Source: Afipia sp. GAS231
GTDB lineage: Bacteria; Pseudomonadota; Alphaproteobacteria; Rhizobiales; Xanthobacteraceae
Length of the DNA stretch: 64,000 nucleotides
Reading direction: 5' to 3'
Assembly: GCF_900103365.1 (NCBI RefSeq)
Contig: NZ_LT629703.1
Coordinates: 7,054,501-7,118,500 of the forward strand
Below the pieces are notes generated by a model. The model did no database searches. It worked only from the letters and a program-made list of their open reading frames with translations, and was not told the origin of the DNA. This document shows positions 1-7,132 of this stretch, piece after piece. The translations under genes were made by a program, and so were the position numbers. Every line of letters begins with the position of its first letter. Within the stretch, counting starts at the first letter, position 1.

Positions 1-93
1 GGCGGTCTTGTCCTGGGCGTAAGCCGGGGCGGCGAGGCCGACGCCGGCGACAGTGAGCAACGCGGCAAGGCGCCGCGCATTAATTGTATTCAT
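1..93 (-). CDS. Secreted protein, N-terminus only (cut by window edge)
   Basis: Only the first 31 codons are present. They read as a typical signal peptide: MNTINARR, a hydrophobic stretch (LAALLTVAGVGLAA), then a likely signal peptidase site at AYA-QD. A good ribosome-binding site (GGAGGA) lies just before the ATG at 93. The mature protein is outside the window, so no function can be given. It lies downstream of the NHL-repeat gene on the same strand, 102 bases away, and could be cotranscribed with it. Confidence 0.7.
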   Translation of the reverse strand, partial: MNTINARRLAALLTVAGVGLAAPAYAQDKTA

Positions 94-195
94 CGATTTC
101 CTCCATCAGGGGTAGCCGGGCGGCTCTCTTGGCGGAGCCGTCCCGGCGTTGAACTGGGGGCTGTCTAGTGAATCCCGGCGCCCCCGGCAATCCGC

Positions 196-1350
196 CTATC
201 GTAGCGCGTCTGACGTCAGCTTGAACTTCTGGATGCGCTTGCCGGTATCGACCTCGCCGGTATAGAGGCTGCCCTTGGCATCCACCGCCATGGTGTGGAC
301 CCAGTGGAATTGACCGGCGCTGCGGCCGTTGCTGCCGAAATGGCCGGCCACGCTGCCGTCCTCGCGCTTCAGCACCCGGATTTCGTTGTTGGCGCCGTCG
401 GCGCTCAACAGCCAGGTCTGCTTCGGATCGGGCCAGATCACGACGTCCCAGACTGCGCCGTTGGCGAGCGTATTCTTCTCGTAGAACCACTCTTTGACGA
501 AGGTGCCGTCCTTCTTGAAGACCTGGATACGGTTGTTGGTGCGGTCGCAGACATAGACCAGTCCGTCATTGGCAACCTTCACGCAATGCACGGGATTGCC
601 GAACTGCTGCGCCACCGGCGCCTTCGGATCGTAAGGCGGCTGCTTGTCGTCAACAGGCGGCTTGCCATAGGCGCCCCAGTACCGCTTGTAGGCGCCGGTG
701 GTGGCATCGAACACGATGACGCGCCGGTTGCCGTAACCGTCGGCGACGTAGACTTCGTTGGCGTCCTTGTCGACGGTGACCTCGGCGGGCCTGCCGAGCT
801 GGGTGGTGTCGTTGCTTCCCTTGGCGGGTGCGATCTTGCCGATCTGCAGCACGAACTTGCCGTCGGGCGTGAACTTGAGGATCTGGCTGTCGTCGTTGGC
901 GTTGCCGGTCAGCCAGACAAATCCGCCGCTGACTTCGATGCCGTGTTCGTTGCCGAACCACTGATAGCCTTCGCCGGGGCCGCCCCACGAACGCAGCAGA
1001 TTGCCGTCGGCATCGAACTCCAGCACCGGTGGCGCCGGGACGCAGCATTTGGTGCGCGTCGGGGTGAGCGCCGCGGCCTTCTCGTCGTCGGTCAGCGAGC
1101 GCGGACGCTGAAACACCCAGATGTGTCCCTCCGCGTCTGATGTGATGCCGCCGACCTGTCCCATGATCCAGTTGTTCGGCAGCGCCTTCGGCCAGGATGC
1201 GTCAACGGCGAAGGTCGGGACGTCGCCGGCCTGCGCGCTGCGCATCGACAGCGGCGCGCCGATCAGCACGACAGCGGCGGCACAGGCGGCGATGGTTTTG
1301 GTGAAATGCTGGATGGCGGGTATCGAGCGCGCGCGATGTTGCATCGGCAT
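196..1350 (-). CDS. Secreted NHL-repeat beta-propeller protein
   Basis: A 384-residue exported protein. The N-terminus carries a signal peptide (hydrophobic core AACAAAVVLIGAPLS, cleavage near AQA-GDV at about residue 41). The mature part has repeated NHL-type blades with motifs such as ITSDAEGHIWVF, VTVDKDANEVYVADGYGNRR, VANDGLVYVCDRTNNRIQVF and MAVDAKGSLYTGEV, as in six-bladed propellers related to peptidyl-alpha-hydroxyglycine lyases. Ligand and reaction are unknown; a periplasmic binding or enzymatic role is inferred. The start at 1350 is chosen because AAGGGAG precedes it and the signal peptide follows directly; the frame stays open far upstream but that part is not protein-like. A CC pair (residues near 102) is unusual in an exported protein. 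Confidence 0.8.
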   Translation of the reverse strand: MPMQHRARSIPAIQHFTKTIAACAAAVVLIGAPLSMRSAQAGDVPTFAVDASWPKALPNNWIMGQVGGITSDAEGHIWVFQRPRSLTDDEKAAALTPTRTKCCVPAPPVLEFDADGNLLRSWGGPGEGYQWFGNEHGIEVSGGFVWLTGNANDDSQILKFTPDGKFVLQIGKIAPAKGSNDTTQLGRPAEVTVDKDANEVYVADGYGNRRVIVFDATTGAYKRYWGAYGKPPVDDKQPPYDPKAPVAQQFGNPVHCVKVANDGLVYVCDRTNNRIQVFKKDGTFVKEWFYEKNTLANGAVWDVVIWPDPKQTWLLSADGANNEIRVLKREDGSVAGHFGSNGRSAGQFHWVHTMAVDAKGSLYTGEVDTGKRIQKFKLTSDALR

Positions 1351-1460
1351 GGGTTGCTCCCTTGATTTTTCTGACGGGTTTTTTCCCGCTTGGCGTGCAG
1401 TCAATCGTGGGGAGGGGCGCAAGTCAACGGTTTGCCCGTTTGCCGTCATTGCGACGTAAC

Positions 1461-1548
1461 CGCTGTCATTCCGGGGCGATGCGAAGCATCGAACCCGGAA
1501 GTTCGAGATTCCGGGTTCGCCGCGTTGCGGCGCCCCGGAATGACGGCG
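1461..1548. repeat. Intergenic nested palindrome
   Basis: The outer arms 1461-1478 and 1531-1548 match in 17 of 18 positions (CGCTGTCATTCCGGGGCG). The inner arms GAACCCGGAA (1491-1500) and TTCCGGGTTC (1509-1518) are perfect. The whole could fold as a cruciform or a long hairpin in RNA. Elements of this look are frequent between Bradyrhizobium genes. It lies upstream of the NHL gene, so it is not that gene's terminator. Confidence 0.75.
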
Positions 1549-1550
1549 GA

Positions 1551-1945
1551 TAGATACGACTTCACTGTCTCGCAGCATGCTTTGCCCGAGTTTTTCCATT
1601 TCATCTGCCCTCCGAAACATAGAGGGCGCAGGGAAGACCGGGTGCGCGCCGCACCCGCGGTCTTGCGTGCGATAGTTGCAACAAAATGGCGCACGCAAGC
1701 ATACAGGTTTGGCGGAGGCATCCGGCCTTCCCTGCGCAATGGCTTTACGGCTTATACGAGATCGTCCTGGTGACCCTGCTTTTTGTGACACCATCGCTCT
1801 CGGGCAGCGTTGGCCGCCTTCGAACTTGACGCCTGCATCGGGGCGTCGGACCCAAACGATTTCACCGTACGCAAATGCCACGCTCGTCAGTCGTAGCCTC
1901 GCGTCCACCGCATCTCTCCGCACGTCGTGACGATCGCGAGCGCCC
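1551..1945. other. Gene-free stretch, probable decayed intergenic repeat
   Basis: I see no gene with a start, ribosome-binding site and protein-like composition here. From about 1740 the sequence resembles non-coding relics common in Bradyrhizobium-type genomes (recalled, not searched). It seems to continue at 3258 on the other side of the first IS110 element, as expected if that element split it. Confidence 0.4.
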
Positions 1946-1976
1946 CTTGTGTCGGCAAAAACTGGCAGAATGTGCG

Positions 1977-2123
1977 AACGGGCGGTTGAATCAGAACCGC
2001 CCGTTGCTGGAACTGAGCCCGTTACGCCCCAAAGCGGCAGAGCCTGTATGAGAGCGAGGGACAGCTCCGGTGTCTTCCTCAACCCGAACAGTTGCAAGGG
2101 CCGTTGAGCCCGTACCGAGCAAG
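1977..2123 (+). ncRNA. Predicted bridge RNA of IS110 copy 1
   Basis: Directly visible, in order: a perfect 11-base-pair stem (1977-1987 with 1995-2005); CGCCCC at 2025-2030, equal to the left flank at 1941-1946 apart from one base shift into the core; ATGAGAG at 2048-2054, the reverse complement of CTCTCAT at 3256-3262; ACAGTTGC at 2088-2095, identical to the right end at 3249-3256; CAAG at 2120-2123, the complement of left-end CTTG. This is the order 5' stem-loop, target loop (two guides), donor loop (two guides) known for the IS621 bridge RNA. Spacing parallels the copies below. The left target guide (6 nt) is the weakest match. RNA ends are approximate. Confidence 0.65.
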
Positions 2124-2134
2124 GAAGGGAGTGG

Positions 2135-3097
2135 ATGATGGCACAAAATGGTCTCGTTGTCGTCGGCATCGATGTAGCAAAGGACAAGGTCGATGCGTGC
2201 ATTCGCGAGTTGGCGCTGCGGCAGACGTATCCGAGCACTGCCCAGGGTCATCGCAAGCTGGTTGCCTGGCTTCGCAAGCACAAGGTGAACAGGGCGGTGA
2301 TGGAGGCCAGCGGCGGCTATGAGCGCGATTGGGGGAAGGTGCTCCGCCTGGCCGGCATCGCCGTACGGATCGTCGACCCCAAGCGAGTCCGCAGCTTTGC
2401 GCAGTCGGCCGGACGCCTGGCCAAGAACGATACGATTGATGCAGAGATGATCGCTTGGTTCGCAGAGACGTTCAGCGAGGCGCCGGGCCAAGTGCACGAT
2501 GCCGCGCGCGAAGAGCTGCAGGCGCTGGTGAAAGCTCGTCTCAATCTGGTCGATCTCAAGATACGACTGGAAGCTCAAAACGAGCATGCTGCACCAGGAC
2601 AGGCTCGGAAAGCGCGGACCCGTATCTTGAAGAGCTTGCTCGAGGAAATTGCCAAGCTCGAAGTCGCGATCTCGGCCCAGGTCAGGGCCACACCTCATCT
2701 TGCCGAACGCGCCGAGATCGTCGAGAGCGTGCCGGGCTTTGCCGAAACGAGCTCAGCGAACCTCATTGCTGGAATGCCGGAGCTTGGGCAAGTGAGCGAC
2801 GAGATCGCCGCGGCGTTGTTAGGCGTTGCCCCTTATGACGATGATAGCGGAAAGCGCCGCGGCGAACGCCACATCAAGGGCGGCCGCCGTTGGGTCCGAA
2901 ACGCCCTCTACATGCCGTGCCTCGGCGCGGCCACACAGAACAATCCTGTCTTCAAGGCCTACTATCAACGGCTACTTGCCAAGGGGAAGGAGCCGAAGGT
3001 TGCGCTCGTCGCCTGCATGCGAAAGCTGATCATCATCCTCAACACAATGATCGCACGCCGGCAGAAATGGGATCCCAGCCGTTACGCACTGAATTGA
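2135..3097 (+). CDS. IS110-family transposase (bridge-RNA-type recombinase), copy 1
   Basis: A 320-residue protein with the IS110 layout. The N-terminal RuvC-like domain has D13 (GIDVAKDK), E57 (MEASGGYE), D99 and D102 (AKNDTIDAEMI). The C-terminal Tnp domain has the serine motif PYDDDSGK with S238. All DEDD residues and the serine are present, so the enzyme looks active. In this family the protein dimerises on the bridge RNA and recombines donor and target DNA through a serine-linked intermediate. GGAAGGGAG precedes the ATG; a second ATG follows at once (2138). Only about 35 percent of residues seem shared with the other two transposases by eye. Confidence 0.92.
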   Translation: MMAQNGLVVVGIDVAKDKVDACIRELALRQTYPSTAQGHRKLVAWLRKHKVNRAVMEASGGYERDWGKVLRLAGIAVRIVDPKRVRSFAQSAGRLAKNDTIDAEMIAWFAETFSEAPGQVHDAAREELQALVKARLNLVDLKIRLEAQNEHAAPGQARKARTRILKSLLEEIAKLEVAISAQVRATPHLAERAEIVESVPGFAETSSANLIAGMPELGQVSDEIAAALLGVAPYDDDSGKRRGERHIKGGRRWVRNALYMPCLGAATQNNPVFKAYYQRLLAKGKEPKVALVACMRKLIIILNTMIARRQKWDPSRYALN

Positions 3098-3257
3098 GCG
3101 AGCGCACTTCACCGCGCTCGGTCCTCGACCGAGCGCATGCCTAGCCAACAGACCGGGGGAGCGGACGGCGTCAAGGCCGTAAGCCGCCGAAGGCGGGGGC
3201 GCGCCTCGCGCCAGCCTTGAGGCCAGCCGATCACCGGTCTACTTCAGCACAGTTGCT
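3098..3257 (+). other. Non-coding right end of IS110 copy 1
   Basis: A perfect 10-base-pair hairpin (GCGCTCGGTC 3114-3123, loop CTC, GACCGAGCGC 3127-3136) follows the transposase stop, then a GC-rich stretch with further self-complementarity (GTCAAGGC near 3170, GCCTTGAGGC near 3214). There is no T-run, so a classical terminator is unlikely. This right end is far longer than the 13-base right ends of the other two copies. Confidence 0.55.
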
Positions 3258-3428
3258 CTCATCGCGGGAGACGGGCGGAGTTAGACAACTGATTTGCCCG
3301 ACGGCTCAACAGAAATATTTTTGCGCGAAGGGCTGGACAGACTTTTGGTGATTTGCCCGTCGGGCTACTTTGTCGCAGGTGCTGCCGCAAGATTTCGCTT
3401 GCGCCGGTGGTGAAGCAGTTTGCGGGAT

Positions 3429-3507
3429 CGTAGCCCGCATGAGCGAAGCGATATGCGGGGGGGCCGGTTATTCAATTACGATACCGGATGTTGCTTCGTT
3501 CATCCGG
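3429..3507. repeat. Inverted pair of REP sequences
   Basis: REP 1 (3429-3461) has stem CCCGCAT/ATGCGGG around GAGCGAAGCG. REP 2 (3481-3510) is the same kind of unit in opposite orientation, with stem CCGGATG/CATCCGG around TTGCTTCGTT. Two inverted REPs about 25 bases apart form the doublet called REPIN. The rest of 3258-3539 holds no gene; TTTGCCCG occurs at 3293 and again near 3352, part of a degenerate repeat. Confidence 0.7.
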
Positions 3508-3539
3508 GCTGCGCTCGCCAAGGATAATCAAGTGCACCG

Positions 3540-3890
3540 TCACTGATTGGTAAGTGGCCCAAGACCGAAGAGGCGTAAGAAGCATGCGCCCGACCATACG
3601 AGCCCGCCAAGAGCGACTTCCATTTTCTTGATTCCACCGCCAAGGAAGGTTCGGTCATCGGCTGGATCGAAAAAAGCGGGTGTGTTTTTTTCAAATACGA
3701 GATGTCCAATCCAAGACAGGAGGAAGGCAATCACGATAAGTCCTCCTCCGATCAGAGGACGCCAGAAAAGACTGATGATGCCGATCGCCGCGATCGTATG
3801 CGCGACGTGATGAATGCGCCGGTTTGCTGAATCGCGATGCGCAGATTCGTAAAAATTGAGAAAGCCGCTGCCTGATTTTGAATTGGTCAT
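3540..3890 (-). CDS. Mpo1-like (DUF962) small membrane protein
   Basis: A 116-residue protein of the Mpo1/YGL010w (DUF962) family. It has the conserved HHVAHTIAAIG segment, two or three hydrophobic helices (IIVAF-type segment GGGLIVIAFLLSWIG) and the motif GHLVFEKNTPAFF with conserved His and Asn. The yeast member is an iron-dependent dioxygenase in 2-hydroxy fatty acid alpha-oxidation; bacterial substrates are unknown. The start at 3890 has AAGGAG five bases upstream; an upstream in-frame extension is not conserved-looking. It is divergent from the TetR gene at 4094, and the paired operators between them suggest that regulator controls it. Confidence 0.8.
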   Translation of the reverse strand: MTNSKSGSGFLNFYESAHRDSANRRIHHVAHTIAAIGIISLFWRPLIGGGLIVIAFLLSWIGHLVFEKNTPAFFDPADDRTFLGGGIKKMEVALGGLVWSGACFLRLFGLGPLTNQ

Positions 3891-3986
3891 GGACTCTCCT
3901 TGGAGCGTTATAACCGTCCTCTTCTCGCGCACATCCTCGCAGAGGGGAGTTCGAGCAGGAGCGAAAATGGAAGGCACCAACAAACA

Positions 3987-4032
3987 CGATACGTATAGTA
4001 TCGAATTATCGGAAAGTCAATACGGTGCGTAT
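3987..4032. promoter_or_regulatory. Two predicted TetR operators, ATAC-N5-GTAT
   Basis: A perfect 17-bp inverted repeat, CGATAC-N5-GTATCG, lies at 3987-4003. A second copy, ATAC-N5-GTAT, lies at 4020-4032. Their centres are 31 bp apart, about three helical turns. They sit in the divergent region between the Mpo1-like gene and the TetR gene, the usual place for autoregulation plus control of the neighbour. Confidence 0.65.
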
Positions 4033-4093
4033 CGTAGTTGTCGCGCGCCGACACAGACGCTATGAGTTAGTATTAATGACCGGAGGTCGCAGC

Positions 4094-4702
4094 GTGTCGC
4101 CAAGCGCAACCAGAAGACCGAGACAACGGCCAACACGCGATATGACGAGAGCGACCGTCCTGCTTGCCGCGGAGGCCGTCTTTGTCGAATTTGGCTTTCA
4201 TCGCGCAACGATCGAGCTGATCGCAGAACGAGCCGGTTTTACGAAAGGTGCGGTATATTCCAGCTTCGCCAACAAGGATGAGATATTTCTTGAGCTATTC
4301 AGGGTCCGAGTAAAACAGCGTGCCGCCATTGTTGCGACCGCGGTTGCACGTGAAACCGACGTTGCGGCGAAACCGCGGGCGCTTGGCGAGGCGCTGACGC
4401 TCCTTGCGAAGAAAGACCCGCACTGGACGCCTCTGCTGATGGAATTCTGGATCCATGCGCTTCGTGAGCCGGGACTGAGGCAGGCGCTGGCGGATGTACG
4501 CAATCAGCTGCGAAACGCCGTCTCCGAGGGCTTCGCCAAATCACCGCGCTCGCGAGGCAAAGCTGACTTGAGCGCCGACGCATTGGCGACGATCGTCTTC
4601 GCCCTGTCGAACGGATTGGCCATGGAATGGGCCACCGATCCCCGGGCGACCGATCCCGAAATATTGCCGACTGTACTCGAACGGCTTCTTTCTGGAACGT
4701 AA
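4094..4702 (+). CDS. TetR/AcrR-family transcriptional regulator
   Basis: A 202-residue regulator. The N-terminal helix-turn-helix is clear (AAEAVFVEFGFHRATIEL, AERAGFTKGAVYSSFANKDE), followed by an all-helical ligand domain of unknown specificity. I choose the GTG at 4094 because GGAGG lies at 4082-4086, seven bases upstream. An ATG at 4076 and another at 4025 are in frame but lack a ribosome-binding site, and 4025 would place the second operator inside the gene. It probably represses itself and the divergent Mpo1-like gene. An IS110 right end lies 28 bases past the stop. Confidence 0.85.
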   Translation: MSPSATRRPRQRPTRDMTRATVLLAAEAVFVEFGFHRATIELIAERAGFTKGAVYSSFANKDEIFLELFRVRVKQRAAIVATAVARETDVAAKPRALGEALTLLAKKDPHWTPLLMEFWIHALREPGLRQALADVRNQLRNAVSEGFAKSPRSRGKADLSADALATIVFALSNGLAMEWATDPRATDPEILPTVLERLLSGT

Positions 4703-4743
4703 CTCCGTCCGGTTAGGGTGACAGCTCGTAGCAACCATTAAAG

Positions 4744-5691
4744 CTAAGCATCTTTTTCGATCCACGGGGTACCGCGTTGAACGACGGTGTTGGCGTAGAT
4801 CAGGAGCTTGCGGGCGCAGGCGATGAGTGCGGCGTTATGATGCTTTCCGGATGCTATTAGGCGTGCGTAGAGCATGGTGAGGGCCTTGTTCCACCGGAAC
4901 ACTGCTGGGAGGGCTGCCGCGAACAGGGAGCGCCGCAAGCGAGCTCGGCCGCCGGCGATGTGGCGTTGCCCTTTTTGCTGCCCGCTGTCGTTGTCGAAGG
5001 GAGCAAGTCCGGCGAGGGCTGCGGCTTCCTCCCGGCTCACGCGACCAAGCTCGGGCATACGGATAATGATTGCCAGTGCAGTCCGCTCACCGATTCCAGG
5101 AATACTGAGCACCAGATCAAAGCGAGCGGCGAGATCGGGGTGAGAGCGTAATTGCTTGGCAATGTAACGAACCTGGGCGAGCCGTCGCGCGTTCCATCGA
5201 GCAATTTCGCCAAGAACCATTCGCCGCAACCGAGGCTCGTGGATATGTTCCAGCCGGGTCTTGAAGCGCCTGAGATCCTCATCGATTTGATCGAGGAAAG
5301 TCAGATTTTCAGCCAATTCAGCCAGACGTGAATCTGGCGTAGTCTTCGGCGGATCGAGCGTTGCTGTGCAAGCCGCGATCAAGACCGCGTCGAGCGCATC
5401 GTTCTTGGCGCGGCACAGATGCACCCGGCCAAACGCCTTGACCTGGATCGGCTGCAGCACCAGCACGGTAAAGCCTGCCTCGCGTAAATGCTCCACCACA
5501 CCACGTTCATACCCGCCGGTCGCCTCGATGCCGACGCGCGTCACGCCGGCCTTGGCTAGGTAACCGGCAAGGGCTCGCCAGCCAGGCAAGACGTTTGCGA
5601 CCTGCCAACGCTCGGCACGATCGTGAACTGCGATGTCCAGTTTGGACTTGGACGTATCGATTCCAGCCGTCGTTATGATAATCTGTGTCAT
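4744..5691 (-). CDS. IS110-family transposase, copy 2
   Basis: A 315-residue recombinase. DEDD residues are D12 (AGIDTSKSK), E56 (GIEATGGYE), D98 and D101 (AKNDALDAVLI); the C-terminal serine is S236 in PFDNDSGQQ. All catalytic residues are intact. The start at 5691 (MTQIIITTAG) aligns exactly with that of copy 3; the frame is open for 60 further codons upstream, but those codons lie across the RNA region and are not protein. The enzyme should act with the RNA encoded just upstream on the same strand. Confidence 0.93.
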   Translation of the reverse strand: MTQIIITTAGIDTSKSKLDIAVHDRAERWQVANVLPGWRALAGYLAKAGVTRVGIEATGGYERGVVEHLREAGFTVLVLQPIQVKAFGRVHLCRAKNDALDAVLIAACTATLDPPKTTPDSRLAELAENLTFLDQIDEDLRRFKTRLEHIHEPRLRRMVLGEIARWNARRLAQVRYIAKQLRSHPDLAARFDLVLSIPGIGERTALAIIIRMPELGRVSREEAAALAGLAPFDNDSGQQKGQRHIAGGRARLRRSLFAAALPAVFRWNKALTMLYARLIASGKHHNAALIACARKLLIYANTVVQRGTPWIEKDA

Positions 5692-5706
5692 CTTCGTCGA
5701 CCCTGC

Positions 5707-5855
5707 CTTGTGAAGCGAACCAAGTTGTTCCGGCAACCATCCGGGTCCGATGAAGGTGCTGACGACGATCTCGCTACGGAGCAGCCAAAAGTGGCTCTGG
5801 ATGGGTACGATCCGATCGCCAGCGGCCTGCCGCGGATTGCCGTCCGTGGCAGGCC
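5707..5855 (-). ncRNA. Predicted bridge RNA of IS110 copy 2
   Basis: On the reverse strand: a 13-base-pair stem with one mismatch (5855-5843 with 5836-5824); ACCCATCC (5806-5799), equal to the REP target flank; CGTAG (5778-5774), the complement of target-right CTACG; ATGGTTGC (5740-5733), equal to the right end at 4738-4731; ACAAG (5711-5707), the complement of left-end CTTGT. The left target guide is followed by A where copy 3 has T, so the second core base is not matched. Ends are approximate. Confidence 0.78.
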
Positions 5856-5901
5856 ATTCCTTTCGGAACACACCGACAATAATCGATTTTGCTATTACAA
5901 G

Positions 5902-5975
5902 GATGGGTTGAGCCTCGCGAAACCCATCATTCTTGCATCGACCGAAATGATGGGTTTCGCTGCGCTCAACCCATC
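5902..5975. repeat. Inverted REP pair whose two arms each carry an IS110 insertion
   Basis: The left REP hairpin GATGGGTT (5902-5909)/AACCCATC (5921-5928) and the right hairpin GATGGGTT (5949-5956)/AACCCATC (5968-5975) are mirror copies, separated by 20 bases. Copy 2 begins directly outside the left hairpin and copy 3 directly outside the right one, both at a CT that follows AACCCATC. The outer ends of both elements continue with CTACGA, which would complete each REP arm. The sequence between the transposase starts (5692-6184) therefore forms an imperfect inverted repeat of about 490 bases. Confidence 0.85.
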
Positions 5976-6021
5976 CTTGTAATAGCGCAATCGGTTATCG
6001 TCGGCCTGTTCCGAAAGGAAT

Positions 6022-6169
6022 GGCCTGCCGTGGACGGCCATCCACGGCAGGCCGCTGGCGATCGGATCGAACCCATCCTGAGCAGTTTGTGGCTGCCCCG
6101 TAGCGTGATCGCGCCAGCACCTTCATCGGACCCGGATGGTTGCCGGAACAACTTGGTTCGCTTCACAAG
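6022..6169 (+). ncRNA. Predicted bridge RNA of IS110 copy 3
   Basis: All four guides are readable. A perfect 13-base-pair stem (6022-6034 with 6041-6053) opens the RNA. AACCCATCCT (6070-6079) is identical over 10 bases to the left target at 5968-5977 including the CT core. CGTAG (6099-6103) is the complement of right target CTACG (7146-7150). ATGGTTGC (6136-6143) is identical to the right end at 7139-7146. ACAAG (6165-6169) is the complement of left-end CTTGT (5976-5980). Order and spacing follow the IS621 bridge RNA. The transcript ends cannot be read from sequence. Confidence 0.85.
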
Positions 6170-6184
6170 GCGGGGTCGACGAAG

Positions 6185-7132
6185 ATGACACAGACTATCA
6201 TAACGACGGCTGGAATCGATACATCCAAGGCCAAACTGGACGTTGCTGTTCATGATCGGTCCGAGCGCTGGCAGGTTGCCAATGCTTTACCTGGCTGGCG
6301 CGCCTTGGCGGCCAACCTGTCCAAAGCCGGCGTGACGCGCGTCGGGATCGAGGCGACGGGCGGCTATGAACGCGGTGTGGTGGAGTATTTGCGCAAGGCG
6401 GGCTTCACCGTGCTGGTGCTGCAGCCGACCCAGGTCAAGGCTTTTGGCCGGGTCCATCTGCGTCGCGCCAAGAACGATGCGCTCGATGCGTTCTTGATCG
6501 CGGCTTGCACAGCGACACTCGATCAGCCGAAGACTGCGCCAGATCCTCGACTGGCACAACTGGCTGGATATCTGACCTTTCTCGAACAGATCGAGGAAGA
6601 CATCGCGCGTCACAAGACCCGGCTCGAACATATCGACGAACCTGGCCTGCGGCGCATTGTTAACAGCGACATCGTCCGGCTGAAGGCACGACGGGCCGCG
6701 CAGATACGCGACATTGCCAAGCGACTTCGCGCCAGTGACGATCTTGCCATGCGACTCAATCTGGTGCTGAGCATTCCCGGCATCGGAGAACGCACGGCGC
6801 TGGCGCTTCTGATCCGCATGCCCGAGCTTGGGCAAGTCAGCCGCGAGGAAGCTGCAGCCTTGGCCGGCCTGGCTCCCTTCGACGACGACAGCGGAAAACA
6901 TAAAGGCCTACGTCGCATAGCTGGCGGGCGAAGTCGCCTACGCCGCTCCCTGTTCGCGGCTGCCCTCCCAGCGGCCTTCCGCTGGAACAAGGCACTCGTC
7001 GCGCTCTATGCCCGCCTGACGGCCGCTGGAAAGGCCCACACCGCAGCGCTCATCGCTTGCGCCCGAAAGCTCCTGATCTACGCCAACACCGTGGTCCAGC
7101 GCGGTACGCCGTGGACCGAAAAAGCCGCCTAG
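6185..7132 (+). CDS. IS110-family transposase, copy 3
   Basis: A 315-residue recombinase with the complete DEDD set D12, E56, D98 and D101 and the serine S236 in PFDDDSGKHK. An RuvC-like N-terminal domain, a coiled linker around residues 110-190 and the C-terminal Tnp domain (VLSIPGIGERTALAL onwards) are recognisable. The start MTQTIITTAG at 6185 lies 15 bases after the predicted right donor guide. The full guide set and intact active site make this the copy most likely to be functional. Confidence 0.94.
   Translation: MTQTIITTAGIDTSKAKLDVAVHDRSERWQVANALPGWRALAANLSKAGVTRVGIEATGGYERGVVEYLRKAGFTVLVLQPTQVKAFGRVHLRRAKNDALDAFLIAACTATLDQPKTAPDPRLAQLAGYLTFLEQIEEDIARHKTRLEHIDEPGLRRIVNSDIVRLKARRAAQIRDIAKRLRASDDLAMRLNLVLSIPGIGERTALALLIRMPELGQVSREEAAALAGLAPFDDDSGKHKGLRRIAGGRSRLRRSLFAAALPAAFRWNKALVALYARLTAAGKAHTAALIACARKLLIYANTVVQRGTPWTEKAA

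Larger units (their letters stand above)
1946..3257 (+). mobile_element. IS110-family insertion sequence, copy 1 (about 1.31 kb)
   Basis: Boundaries are inferred from matches between guides in the left-end RNA region and DNA at the candidate ends. The left end is CTTGTGTC at 1946 and the right end is ACAGTTG-CT at 3249-3257; both are CT cores. Inside are a 189-base leader, a 320-residue transposase and a 160-base right end. The protein differs clearly from the two IS110 copies at 4730-7147, so this is a separate lineage. There are no terminal inverted repeats and no target duplication beyond the CT, as is usual for IS110. The exact ends need an empty-site comparison. Confidence 0.7.
4730..5901 (-). 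mobile_element. IS110-family insertion sequence, copy 2 (reverse strand)
   Basis: Reading on the reverse strand, the left end is CTTGTAATAGC (5901-5891) and the right end is ATGGTTG-CT (4738-4730). Both ends are CT cores and the span is 1172 bases including both, exactly as in copy 3. The outer flank begins ACGAG on the right; a REP hairpin adjoins on the left. The right end after the stop is only 13 bases. The transposase is related but not identical to copy 3 (about 85 percent in the first 100 residues), so the two are not a recent duplication. Confidence 0.88.

Noticed and set aside
196..2238. A 680-codon reverse reading frame covering the NHL-repeat gene and 890 bases upstream
   Set aside because: The upstream part crosses palindromes and IS110 left-end RNA, lacks protein-like composition, and a signal peptide with ribosome-binding site starts at 1350.
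2048..3263. ATGAGAGC (2048) and GCTCTCAT (3255) read as subterminal inverted repeats of an IS1111-type element
   Set aside because: The match is better explained as the right target guide pairing with the right flank; it fits colinearly with three other guide matches, and the same reading works in the other two IS110 copies.
5692..6184. The 490-base inverted repeat between the transposase starts taken as one giant regulatory palindrome
   Set aside because: Its arms diverge and correspond to the left ends of two separate IS copies plus a REP doublet in the centre.
4744..7132. IS110 copies 2 and 3 as a composite transposon
   Set aside because: There is no cargo between them, they are head to head, and each has its own complete ends and flanking CT cores.
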